Shown here: piece by piece, positions 1-4,992 of the stretch
How the letters are laid out: every line of letters begins with the position of its first letter
Position numbering within the stretch: position 1 is the first letter of the stretch
Assembly: GCA_002279765.1 (NCBI GenBank)
Contig: NCCR01000209.1
Location: forward strand, 1-7,439
From: Verrucomicrobia bacterium 12-59-8
Lineage (GTDB): Bacteria > Verrucomicrobiota > Verrucomicrobiae > Verrucomicrobiales > Verrucomicrobiaceae
Direction: 5' to 3'
DNA: 7,439 bases
Program-made: the position numbers and the translations under genes
Notes under the pieces: generated by a model
The model's database searches: none
Told to the model about the DNA's origin: nothing
Seen by the model: the letters and a program-made list of their open reading frames with translations, nothing else

Positions 1-33
1 TATCAGGCTGGCGAGGTCGACCACGTGGGATAG
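1..33 (+). CDS. possible C-terminal end of an upstream gene (partial)
   Basis: Frame 1 is open from the window edge and ends at a TAG (31-33), giving a ten-residue tail YQAGEVDHVG. It stops just before a terminator-like hairpin (46-73), which is where an upstream gene would be expected to end. Frame 2 is also open, to the TAG at 98-100, so the choice of frame rests on the hairpin position alone. Ten codons carry no functional information. Confidence 0.3.
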   Translation, partial: YQAGEVDHVG

Positions 34-45
34 GTCGATGATTTT

Positions 46-79
46 GGACCCCTGGGAACTTCCCCAAGGGGCCTTTAAA
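46..79 (+). terminator. terminator-like hairpin upstream of the first complete gene
   Basis: The arms 49-56 and 62-71 pair as CCCCT/AGGGG and GGG/CCC, with one bulged A in the 3' arm and a loop of about six bases. An outer GG/CC pair extends the stem with a bulged A at 48. The downstream tract is only TTTAAA, so termination would be weak. It sits between a possible upstream stop (31-33) and the leader of the gene at 111, the same arrangement as at 494-545. Confidence 0.5.
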
Positions 80-88
80 GGTGGTTGT

Positions 89-108
89 GGTCCAACTTAG
101 GAGATTGA
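89..108 (+). promoter_or_regulatory. repeated leader copy 1 with Shine-Dalgarno
   Basis: The 20-base leader carries TTAGGAG (97-103) ahead of the ATG at 111 and matches the leader at 526-545 at 18 of 20 positions, including an identical 13-base core CTTAGGAGATTGA. The Shine-Dalgarno to ATG distance decides the start at 111 over an upstream GTG-type start at 81, which has no ribosome site. Confidence 0.7.
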
Positions 109-110
109 AA

Positions 111-464
111 ATGGTTAAAAGTGTAGTTCAGAACTTGCGTATTCATTTCACGTACAAGACGCTGAGCGGTGACGAGCTGGCGGCGGTCTTGAAGCACTTG
201 GGGCTGGAGTCGACGGTGGAAGAGATCGCGGAGACTGGCGGCATACCGCGGATGACTAGAACCATCCCGGCGTCGCAAGTGACAAGTCCGTTCATGCCGG
301 ACTCGAACTACCGCGACGAGCGGGTGTCGCTGCTGGATCTGCAGCCAGGTGACGTGAAGCTGGTGCATCGCAACGGGGTAGTTAACGGTTTGATGTGGGT
401 CGATGGCATTACCGATGCCCGGATCGAAGAGTTGTTTGTGAAGGCTTGCCAGGACTCGTTGTAA
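111..464 (+). CDS. hypothetical phage-type protein, 117 residues
   Basis: No family is recognised. The ATG at 111 is chosen because it follows TTAGGAG by a normal distance; starting at 81 would add ten residues without a ribosome site. The product is soluble, with no signal peptide or membrane segment. Residues 20-42 look helical (DELAAVLKHLGL, then VEEIAE), followed by a proline-containing loop around 45-62. Residues 72-100 look like a beta-rich segment (VSLLDLQPGDVKLVHRNG, then GLMWVDG), and a short acidic C-terminal helix closes the protein. The gene is bracketed by two hairpins (46-73 and 494-518), so it is probably its own transcription unit or a variable member of a longer one. Function unknown. 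Confidence 0.8.
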   Translation: MVKSVVQNLRIHFTYKTLSGDELAAVLKHLGLESTVEEIAETGGIPRMTRTIPASQVTSPFMPDSNYRDERVSLLDLQPGDVKLVHRNGVVNGLMWVDGITDARIEELFVKACQDSL

Positions 465-482
465 AACGAGCGGCGGCGTGAC

Positions 483-512
483 TTGATTTCATGAGGGCCG
501 GGTAGCGATACT
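483..512 (+). promoter_or_regulatory. weak candidate sigma70-type promoter overlapping a terminator
   Basis: TTGATT (483-488) and GATACT (507-512) each match four of six positions of the -35 and -10 consensus and are 18 bases apart. A transcript would start near 519, just after the terminator stem and ahead of the leader at 526. Matches this loose are common by chance, and the -10 lies in the hairpin arm, so this is a suggestion only. Confidence 0.2.
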
Positions 513-525
513 CGGCCCTTTGTTT
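494..525 (+). terminator. strong intrinsic terminator with GNRA tetraloop
   Basis: The arms 495-504 and 509-518 form a ten-pair stem with one G-T wobble, closed by the tetraloop GCGA (505-508). The A at 494 can add a pair with T519. TTTGTTT follows directly (519-525). It lies 30 bases after the stop of the gene at 111-464 and 22 bases before the ATG at 547, so it should separate transcription of the two genes at least partly. This is the clearest Rho-independent terminator in the window. Confidence 0.85.
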
Positions 526-545
526 GGTTCAGCTTAGGAGATTGA
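526..545 (+). promoter_or_regulatory. repeated leader copy 2 with Shine-Dalgarno
   Basis: This is a near copy (18 of 20) of the leader at 89-108, with TTAGGAG at 534-540 ahead of the ATG at 547. As with copy 1, it follows a GC-rich hairpin and a GGCC(C)TTT stretch. The duplicated unit appears to be hairpin plus ribosome-binding leader, not coding sequence, since the two proteins behind it are unrelated by eye. Confidence 0.7.
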
Positions 546-546
546 G

Positions 547-744
547 ATGAGTGTTTCGGTACACGTTAAAGGTATTCGGAATCAGGGGCACAAGCTGCGA
601 GAGCTGGCCGCGTTGAAGATCCAGTGCGACAAGCATTCCCTGAGCTATCCGCCCGAGCTGGTGCAGTACTTCGGAGAGGGTTCCGACGCGCTCGATACCA
701 GCACGGTTAACGGCATCATGGAGGCGGGCGCACCGAGGACTTGA
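547..744 (+). CDS. small hypothetical phage protein, 65 residues
   Basis: The ATG at 547 follows TTAGGAG at a standard distance. The product begins MSVSVHVKGIRN, has a central basic helix (residues 14-30, HKLRELAALKIQCDKH), then YPPELVQYFG (34-43) and an acidic tail. The layout of an MSV.V.G start, a helix with one Cys, and then a Pro-Glu-(x)3-Tyr/Phe-Phe motif recalls small uncharacterised proteins frequent in tailed phages. That resemblance is from memory and untested. No enzymatic motif is visible. It follows the terminator at 494-525 and leads a run of three small genes toward the ATPase. Confidence 0.8.
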   Translation: MSVSVHVKGIRNQGHKLRELAALKIQCDKHSLSYPPELVQYFGEGSDALDTSTVNGIMEAGAPRT

Positions 745-775
745 TTACAATTCACATCAGTTCATTCAGGACTGC

Positions 776-1108
776 TTGACGGTAGCTAACAACCTCGGGT
801 TTGAGTGCCGGAGCAGTACGTTTGATCACGATTGGGTGTCGAACCGGCAGGTGAAGTTCTACTCTATCGACCGGAAGCCGCTACTGGCCGTCCGGGCGTT
901 CAAGAATCGGAACATCCACCTGCATTTTGATTCGCAGCTCATGCTGGCGATCAACGTGGAGGCCGGCCGGCTGCTTGGCTGGTTGCACAGTCACGAGCAG
1001 GCCGTTGAGGAGCTGCAGGCGGACAAAGAAGAGGCGGAGGTGATCCGTCAGGTGTTTAATTCCAGTTTCCGGATTGGTCAGGGCAATACGTTGCTGCGGC
1101 TGACATGA
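776..1108 (+). CDS. hypothetical protein, 110 residues (TTG start)
   Basis: The frame is open from well upstream but has no ATG near its 5' end. The TTG at 776 is chosen because CAGGA (767-771) lies about four bases before it and because it begins 31 bases after the previous stop. An ATG start inside the gene would discard conserved-looking sequence. The protein has a mixed alpha/beta look: residues 25-60 alternate charged and hydrophobic residues (VKFYSI, LLAVRAF, IHLHFDS), followed by a helix rich in Glu and Lys (residues 62-92). No signal peptide, membrane segment or catalytic motif is seen. Function unknown; the start remains the least certain part. Confidence 0.7.
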   Translation: MTVANNLGFECRSSTFDHDWVSNRQVKFYSIDRKPLLAVRAFKNRNIHLHFDSQLMLAINVEAGRLLGWLHSHEQAVEELQADKEEAEVIRQVFNSSFRIGQGNTLLRLT

Positions 1109-1127
1109 TTTGAAAGGATACAGTTGG

Positions 1128-1571
1128 ATGGCTGAAGAGACGAAGATGATTACGGAGAAGCAGCATAAGGAGCTGCGGACCAAGCTGATTAAGCTGTTCG
1201 GTGAAGCGACCGCGAATCCGGAGTACGCTGCGAGATGGGATCTGATGACCAAGGTGGGCTTGTGGGAGATCACTCATCTGCAGGGCGGGACGGTGCTGCA
1301 CTCGATAACGACCCGGTTCAGGTCGCCGGGTCAGGCCAGCTTGCACTTTGCATCCGATCCGGTGTCGGGCAAGTTGAGTTTCCATTTCGATCAGGGCCAG
1401 GCGGCCGCTACGCTCAAGATGCTGAAAGAGACGGTAGACCGGTTCGCCGGTCAGCCGCTGCATCCGCAGGTCGCGCAGGTGATTGAGCAGTCGGTCGCGC
1501 AGCTCAAGAACCTGATCGGGGTGGACCATACGGTGGTGAAGCGACTGGAGAAGTTGCTGATTATCAAGTAG
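1128..1571 (+). CDS. hypothetical protein, 147 residues
   Basis: The ATG at 1128 is preferred over an in-frame TTG at 1110 because AAAGGA (1113-1118) lies nine bases upstream of it and would fall inside the longer version. The N-terminal 30 residues are a charged amphipathic helix (KQHKELRTKLIKLFGEA). Residues 45-88 look like beta strands (GLWEITHLQGGTVLHSITTRF, then SLHFASD, KLSFHFD). The C-terminal half is helical, ending in a basic KRLEKLLIIK. The order of strands then helices, with an LHF element, loosely recalls the 776-1108 product, but no alignment is claimed. The gene ends 50 bases before the ATPase and is probably co-transcribed with it. Function unknown. Confidence 0.8.
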   Translation: MAEETKMITEKQHKELRTKLIKLFGEATANPEYAARWDLMTKVGLWEITHLQGGTVLHSITTRFRSPGQASLHFASDPVSGKLSFHFDQGQAAATLKMLKETVDRFAGQPLHPQVAQVIEQSVAQLKNLIGVDHTVVKRLEKLLIIK

Positions 1572-1572
1572 G

Positions 1573-1590
1573 CGCCGTGACGGCGGTTTC
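1573..1590 (+). other. short GC hairpin before the ATPase gene
   Basis: CGCCG (1573-1577) and CGGCG (1581-1585) form a five-pair stem with a three-base TGA loop, followed by GTTTC. The stem is short and the T run poor, so it may be a weak attenuator or nothing. It repeats the local arrangement of hairpin, short T tract and ribosome site (GAGAG, 1611-1615) seen before the genes at 111 and 547. Confidence 0.3.
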
Positions 1591-1621
1591 AAGTTAGTTT
1601 CATTCATGAAAGAGAGATCAG

Positions 1622-3322
1622 ATGAGTACAGCTACGGTAGTAAAGTCCAAGCACAAGTTCCGCATGCATCCCGCCATGTTGATGGATATCATCAAGCGTC
1701 AGGCCGGCACGTTGGTGAAAGCTATACTGGAAGGGGCGATGAACGCGGTCGACGCCGGGGCGACGAGGCTCAGGATCGAGTTGACTTCCGGTAAGCTCGT
1801 GATGTCGGACAACGGCCGGGGGATTACCGATCGGGTTCAGATCGAGCGTAACTGGGGTGTGTTCGGGCAGCCCCAGAGCGAGTTCGAGAAATCGCAGAAG
1901 ACCTACGGTCGGTTTCGTATGGGCCGTGGTCAGTTGTTTTCCTATGGGGTGAACAATTGGCGGACCGGGACGTTCAGCATGCAGGTTGACGTCAACAGCC
2001 CGAAGGCGGACGATGATGACGGTTACGAGTTGACCGAGGGGCTTCCGGTTGTGGAGGGCTGCACGATCGAGATCGATCTCTATGTTCCGCTCTTGCCATC
2101 GGATAAAGCCAAAGTCGAGCGCGAACTCGCCGAGGTGCTGAAGTACACTCCGTGTGAGGTGACGTTCAACGGTGAGCAGATCTCGACACCGCCGGCAGGG
2201 GTTAAGTGGGACGGCGAGACCGACGAGGCGTACTACAAGCTGCGAGATACCAGCAGTCTGCATGTTTACAACCTCGGGGTCTTGGTCCGCACGTTGCCGG
2301 GACATGAGTTCGGTACCGGCGGCGAAGTGGTTTCCAAGCAGGAACTGAAGGTAAACTTTGCCCGCAACGAGATCATGTCTGATTGTCCGGTCTGGAAGGC
2401 GATCAAGCCCGTGATCGACAAGCGGGCAAAGGCAAAGAACGCCAAGGCGGCTACGCTGACGGATGATGCGAGACAGCGGTTGGCGGATCAGATGAAGGCC
2501 GGCGAGCTGGATATTATGGAGGCGCTCGGCGCGAAGGTGTTTACGGACGTGAATGGTCGTCACTGGTCGATTAGTCAGCTCAATGCCCACGGGTACAACT
2601 ACAAGTTGACCGTGACGAAACAGGGTGATCGGCAGGGCAAAGCGTTGTTTGCTCACAAGTTGGCGTTTGTGCTTAGCCGGTTGACCATGGAACGTTTCGG
2701 GGTCAAGACGCTCGATCAGTTGATTTCCATTATGGACAGCAACGGGAGTACCCGGACGGGCTTCAAATCGATCGACTTTGCGAAGGTCTCCGAGGGGCTG
2801 GATTCACACTTCACCATGGTGGAGGAGAAACACTACACCGCGACGGAGAAGGTTGTCCTAGCCGTGATGGGTCGTGCGGTCTGGTTGTTGCAGAGTCAGA
2901 ACAATACCGTGGCGGTTCCACAGCGGCAGCGACGTAAGCTTTTGATTGGTTTGTCCGAGACGGCTTCAAGCTGGACCGACGGCGAGACCTACATAGCGTT
3001 CAGTCGCAAGCTGATCGCTACGTATGGCTGCAAGCTGAGCGCCTGGGTGATTTACTGCCAGCAGATACTGAGCAATTTCGAGGTCAAGTACAACAACCAT
3101 TCCGAGACGGAGAACACGCCGGAGTACTACGAGTCGCTGTGTGACTTCTCGGAAGAGTTCCTGCCGGCCATGGTTGAGCTATGTATTGATCAGATGCCTC
3201 GATCGGTCGCGACCGTGGGGAATAAGATGAACAAGCAGCAGCTGCGAGCGGCCGACAAGGCCGAGAAGGTCAAGCAGGCGAGTGACCTGCTGGACAAGAT
3301 GAGTAAACCGTCGGACAACTAG
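1622..3322 (+). CDS. GHKL-type ATPase (HATPase_c / Hsp90-MutL fold), phage-associated
   Basis: The N-terminal third carries the full GHKL ATP-binding signature. The N-box is EGAMNAVDAGAT (38-49; E38 the likely catalytic base, N41 the Mg ligand). G1 is DNGRGI (63-68). G2 is the glycine loop in FRMGRGQLFSYG (98-109). The spacing is closer to MutL and Hsp90 than to sensor kinases; no phospho-acceptor His region is seen. Residues 210-265 (YNLGVLVR, VVSK, VNFARNEI) look like the transducer domain that closes over ATP in this fold. The C-terminal half is less clear. WTDGETYIAFSRKL (451-464) followed by a stretch around 480-505 resembles a zinc-peptidase-like tail in related phage proteins, but here HExxH reads F-E-V-K-Y (486-490). 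A Lys-rich helix ends the protein. T4 RIIA also has a GHKL domain, but the motif wording differs and no rIIB partner is seen. The start follows GAGAG (1611-1615). Likely an ATP-driven conformational switch; partner unknown. Confidence 0.9.
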   Translation: MSTATVVKSKHKFRMHPAMLMDIIKRQAGTLVKAILEGAMNAVDAGATRLRIELTSGKLVMSDNGRGITDRVQIERNWGVFGQPQSEFEKSQKTYGRFRMGRGQLFSYGVNNWRTGTFSMQVDVNSPKADDDDGYELTEGLPVVEGCTIEIDLYVPLLPSDKAKVERELAEVLKYTPCEVTFNGEQISTPPAGVKWDGETDEAYYKLRDTSSLHVYNLGVLVRTLPGHEFGTGGEVVSKQELKVNFARNEIMSDCPVWKAIKPVIDKRAKAKNAKAATLTDDARQRLADQMKAGELDIMEALGAKVFTDVNGRHWSISQLNAHGYNYKLTVTKQGDRQGKALFAHKLAFVLSRLTMERFGVKTLDQLISIMDSNGSTRTGFKSIDFAKVSEGLDSHFTMVEEKHYTATEKVVLAVMGRAVWLLQSQNNTVAVPQRQRRKLLIGLSETASSWTDGETYIAFSRKLIATYGCKLSAWVIYCQQILSNFEVKYNNHSETENTPEYYESLCDFSEEFLPAMVELCIDQMPRSVATVGNKMNKQQLRAADKAEKVKQASDLLDKMSKPSDN

Positions 3323-3344
3323 TCTGACCTGATAGCTAAAAAAT

Positions 3345-3350
3345 AAGGAG
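3345..3350 (+). promoter_or_regulatory. ribosome binding site of a short ORF
   Basis: AAGGAG lies six bases before the ATG at 3357, in an A-rich stretch (CTAAAAAATAAGGAG). It is among the best Shine-Dalgarno matches in the window and is the main reason to accept the 59-residue ORF that follows. Confidence 0.7.
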
Positions 3351-3356
3351 CCGGAG

Positions 3357-3536
3357 ATGCGAAGTTCTGTTCACGGTTATCGTCTATGGTGCAAGCATCT
3401 CCGGTCCGTTGGGTCCCGGGTGCGGTACGGTCGAGTCAGTCTGGCCCGCCGCCAATGGGATCGCTACTGGGATGGTGTGCGGGATCACCGGTTGTGCGAT
3501 GCCGCTTATTGGTTGATTCAACGATATGGTTACTAA
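3357..3536 (+). CDS. small basic Trp/Tyr/Arg-rich protein, 59 residues
   Basis: This ORF fills most of what would otherwise be a 226-base gap between the ATPase and the gene at 3549. The ATG is set by AAGGAG six bases upstream, and the TAA ends 12 bases before the next ATG. The product begins MRSSVHGYRLWCKHL and ends AAYWLIQRYGY. About 12 of 59 residues are Arg against four Asp and no Glu, and it has four Trp, six Tyr and two Cys. The central segment (30-46) reads ARRQWDRYWDGVRDHRL, compatible with a basic amphipathic helix. Such a protein could bind nucleic acid or an acidic partner such as the product of the next gene, but that is conjecture. No family is recognised. It is too short to be sure it is translated. 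Confidence 0.65.
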   Translation: MRSSVHGYRLWCKHLRSVGSRVRYGRVSLARRQWDRYWDGVRDHRLCDAAYWLIQRYGY

Positions 3537-3548
3537 CCGGGGTGGAGC

Positions 3549-3830
3549 ATGACAAACGAAGAAGTTTTGAAGGCAGCGGACGAGTTGCAGGATTGGTTTG
3601 ATACGATCGACGCCAAAGAGAATGGTTTGCCGGACCAGGGGATTACCGTCGTGGCGTCGATCATGAGCTGGATGCAGGCGGTCGATGTCGACGGGGTGAC
3701 GATCTGGTGCAGCGAGCACGATTCGATCGATGAAGAGGCCGGCGAGGTGTTCGGGTTGGAGTACCTGAAGGAGAAGTGGCGTCAGCACGTAAAACGGCTG
3801 ATGGTTTTGACACCGGGCAACGTTACTTAA
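3549..3830 (+). CDS. acidic hypothetical protein, 93 residues; paralogue of the next gene's N-terminus
   Basis: The ATG at 3549 follows GGTGGAG (3541-3547). The protein is clearly acidic, with a predicted helix (residues 4-20, EEVLKAADELQDWFDTI), a beta hairpin (31-53, GITVVAS, then VDVDGVTIW), an acidic loop (56-66) and a C-terminal helix (71-86, EYLKEKWRQHVKRLM). The same elements in the same order occur in residues 12-85 of the 3840 product (AELEKYFAKV, GVSLTAN, IDIAGCTVWW, VLDRWVEQVVDWV), and both segments end in TP. The two genes are nine bases apart. Acidic content raises the possibility of a DNA-mimic or partner role, which is speculation. Function unknown. Confidence 0.8.
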   Translation: MTNEEVLKAADELQDWFDTIDAKENGLPDQGITVVASIMSWMQAVDVDGVTIWCSEHDSIDEEAGEVFGLEYLKEKWRQHVKRLMVLTPGNVT

Positions 3831-3839
3831 GAGGTTAAG

Positions 3840-4442
3840 ATGAGCTTGACTCAGAGACAGAAGGCCGAACGACTGGTGGCCGAGCTGGAGAAGTACTTCG
3901 CAAAGGTCCATTCGGACAGGCAGTGTCCGTTTGGCGTATCGCTGACGGCGAATAGTCGCGGTGATGATATGTATATCGATATCGCGGGCTGTACGGTTTG
4001 GTGGTATGACTCGATGGTCGGCGATTCTCAGTTCGATATCGCGCCGGTTTTGGACAGGTGGGTGGAGCAGGTGGTCGACTGGGTTGACTGGACGCCGCGG
4101 GCCAGGCAAGCTAGTTTAGGCGGTCTGTTGCGGTTGGACCCCGATGCGATCGAGCTACCTAGTCGTAAGCTGCCACCCGTGAGGCAGACGCAGCCGGCAG
4201 ACTCGGCAGACTTCTCAGAGCTTAACGTGGTGGTGCCGGTTAGGGTTCCGAGTTACCTCGACGAGGTGGATGTTTGTGGGGTGCTTAATAAGCTGATTAG
4301 TATTGGCCTTACTGACGCTCAAGAGTCAGCGGAGGATACCGATCTGGAAGATGAAGCCCGAGCTGAGGCTTTCGAGACTACGCAGTTGAATTTCGGTGAG
4401 CCGTTCGTATTTGACTTTGACTTAGGGGGCGCCGACGCCTAA
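3840..4442 (+). CDS. two-domain acidic hypothetical protein, 200 residues
   Basis: The ATG at 3840 follows GAGG (3831-3834). Residues 1-86 look like a diverged copy of the 93-residue protein encoded just upstream. A proline-containing linker (about 86-127, including PSRKLPPVRQTQPA) leads to a second domain (128-195): strands VVVPVRVPS, a helix LNKLISIGLTDAQESAED and an acidic tail ending GEPFVFDFDLG. The LISIGLTDAQESAED pattern recalls short stand-alone phage proteins with an (I/L)-G-x-x-DA-x-x-(T/S) helix, from memory only. If so, this is a fusion of two small phage modules. The stop overlaps the methyltransferase ATG by one base (TAATG), so the two are probably translationally coupled. No catalytic motif is seen. 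Function unknown. Confidence 0.8.
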   Translation: MSLTQRQKAERLVAELEKYFAKVHSDRQCPFGVSLTANSRGDDMYIDIAGCTVWWYDSMVGDSQFDIAPVLDRWVEQVVDWVDWTPRARQASLGGLLRLDPDAIELPSRKLPPVRQTQPADSADFSELNVVVPVRVPSYLDEVDVCGVLNKLISIGLTDAQESAEDTDLEDEARAEAFETTQLNFGEPFVFDFDLGGADA

Positions 4443-4984
4443 TGCCGCTGGTAGGCTTTTCATCGGAGGGTCATCCGCAGCAGTCGGGCAAGAAAGAGTT
4501 CAACCCGGCGATAGACGACCGGGCGTTGCCGCAGCCGATCTTCGACAAGTGGCACGCCCGGTTTAACTTTACGGTCGACGCTGCGGCCAGTACGGCCAAC
4601 CGGAAGCTCTCGCACTACTGGACCGAGCGGGACAACGGGTTGGATCAGAGCTGGGCGGGCCATAGGGTTTACTGCAACCCGCCGTTCAGCGATATTGCCC
4701 CGTGGGTCCGGAAGGCCTGGGCGGAGCGGATGGCTCAGATGGTCGTCTTGCTCCTGCCGGCTAACCGGACCGAGCAGGGCTGGTGGCAGGACATGATCGA
4801 GCCGTTCCGCGATCGTACCGGATCGGTACTGCGGATCGAGTTCCTGAAGGGGAGACTACGGTTCTTGAAGCCCGGCGAGCGGGTGATCAAAGGGGATTCC
4901 AGGCCGCCGTTCGGCTGCCTGTTGGCGATTTGGGATTGGGCCGGCGGTTTGCAGCCGGATCCCCGTCCGGCTTTATTTGAATAG
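4442..4984 (+). CDS. phage DNA adenine-N6 methyltransferase (Dam-like)
   Basis: At 180 residues the protein fits the compact phage DNA N-6-adenine-methyltransferase family (Pfam Dam, PF05869), which transfers methyl from S-adenosylmethionine to N6 of adenine. The family's landmarks appear in order: F-N-F-T-V-DAAAS (41-50), WTERDNGLDQSW (60-71), the catalytic motif NPPF (79-82, the D/N-P-P-Y/F motif of amino-methyltransferases), WVRKAW (88-93), LLLPANRT (103-110), RIEFLKGRLRF (131-141) and PPFGCLLAIW (155-164). There is no separate target-recognition domain and no restriction-enzyme gene nearby, so it is an orphan enzyme, probably protecting phage DNA. Specificity is not readable here; phage T1 Dam methylates GATC, and the window is rich in GATC. 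The start overlaps the upstream stop. AGGGGG (4424-4429) is the nearest ribosome site but is far away, which suggests coupling. Confidence 0.92.
   Translation: MPLVGFSSEGHPQQSGKKEFNPAIDDRALPQPIFDKWHARFNFTVDAAASTANRKLSHYWTERDNGLDQSWAGHRVYCNPPFSDIAPWVRKAWAERMAQMVVLLLPANRTEQGWWQDMIEPFRDRTGSVLRIEFLKGRLRFLKPGERVIKGDSRPPFGCLLAIWDWAGGLQPDPRPALFE
4953..4979 (+). terminator. intrinsic terminator inside the 3' end of the methyltransferase gene
   Basis: AGCCGGA (4953-4959) and TCCGGCT (4966-4972) form a perfect seven-pair stem with a six-base loop, followed by TTATTTG. The structure falls in the last ten or so codons of the methyltransferase, ending before its TAG (4982-4984), and only about 20 bases ahead of the next ATG. 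Translating ribosomes would disrupt it, so it could act as a polarity element that cuts downstream expression when the methyltransferase is poorly translated. The overlap with coding sequence makes a chance hairpin possible. Confidence 0.6.
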
Positions 4985-4992
4985 GTGGCTGT

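Noticed and set aside
881..1607. Two overlapping - strand open frames (881-1273 and 1056-1607)
   Set aside because: Both mirror the + strand genes at 776-1108 and 1128-1571, which fit the operon and its ribosome sites.
1604..2656. 350-codon open frame on the - strand opposite the ATPase
   Set aside because: Its composition (His, Arg, Leu, Pro-rich with no recognisable motif) is what the complement of a GC-biased coding frame gives, and the + strand carries unmistakable GHKL motifs.
1622..3322. Assignment of the ATPase as phage T4-type RIIA
   Set aside because: Only the general GHKL fold is shared. The N-terminal motif wording is closer to MutL/Hsp90-like proteins, the length is shorter, and no rIIB-like gene is adjacent.
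1622..3322. Assignment of the ATPase as MutL or a sensor histidine kinase
   Set aside because: There is no phospho-acceptor helix and no MutL C-terminal endonuclease motif; only the ATP site and a transducer-like region match.
3386..3601. 71-codon + strand frame spanning the 3357 and 3549 genes
   Set aside because: It overlaps two better-supported starts in other frames and has no ribosome site of its own.
3357..3830. Toxin-antitoxin pair formed by the small basic and the acidic protein
   Set aside because: The basic-then-acidic gene order is suggestive, but neither product matches a known toxin or antitoxin fold and there is no operator-like repeat upstream.
3384..4109. 241-codon open frame on the - strand
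   Set aside because: It lies opposite three + strand genes with good ribosome sites, has a shadow-like Arg/Pro/His composition, and shows no motif.
4442..4984. A restriction-modification system around the methyltransferase
   Set aside because: No neighbour shows a nuclease motif, and the compact phage Dam-like family usually occurs without a restriction partner.
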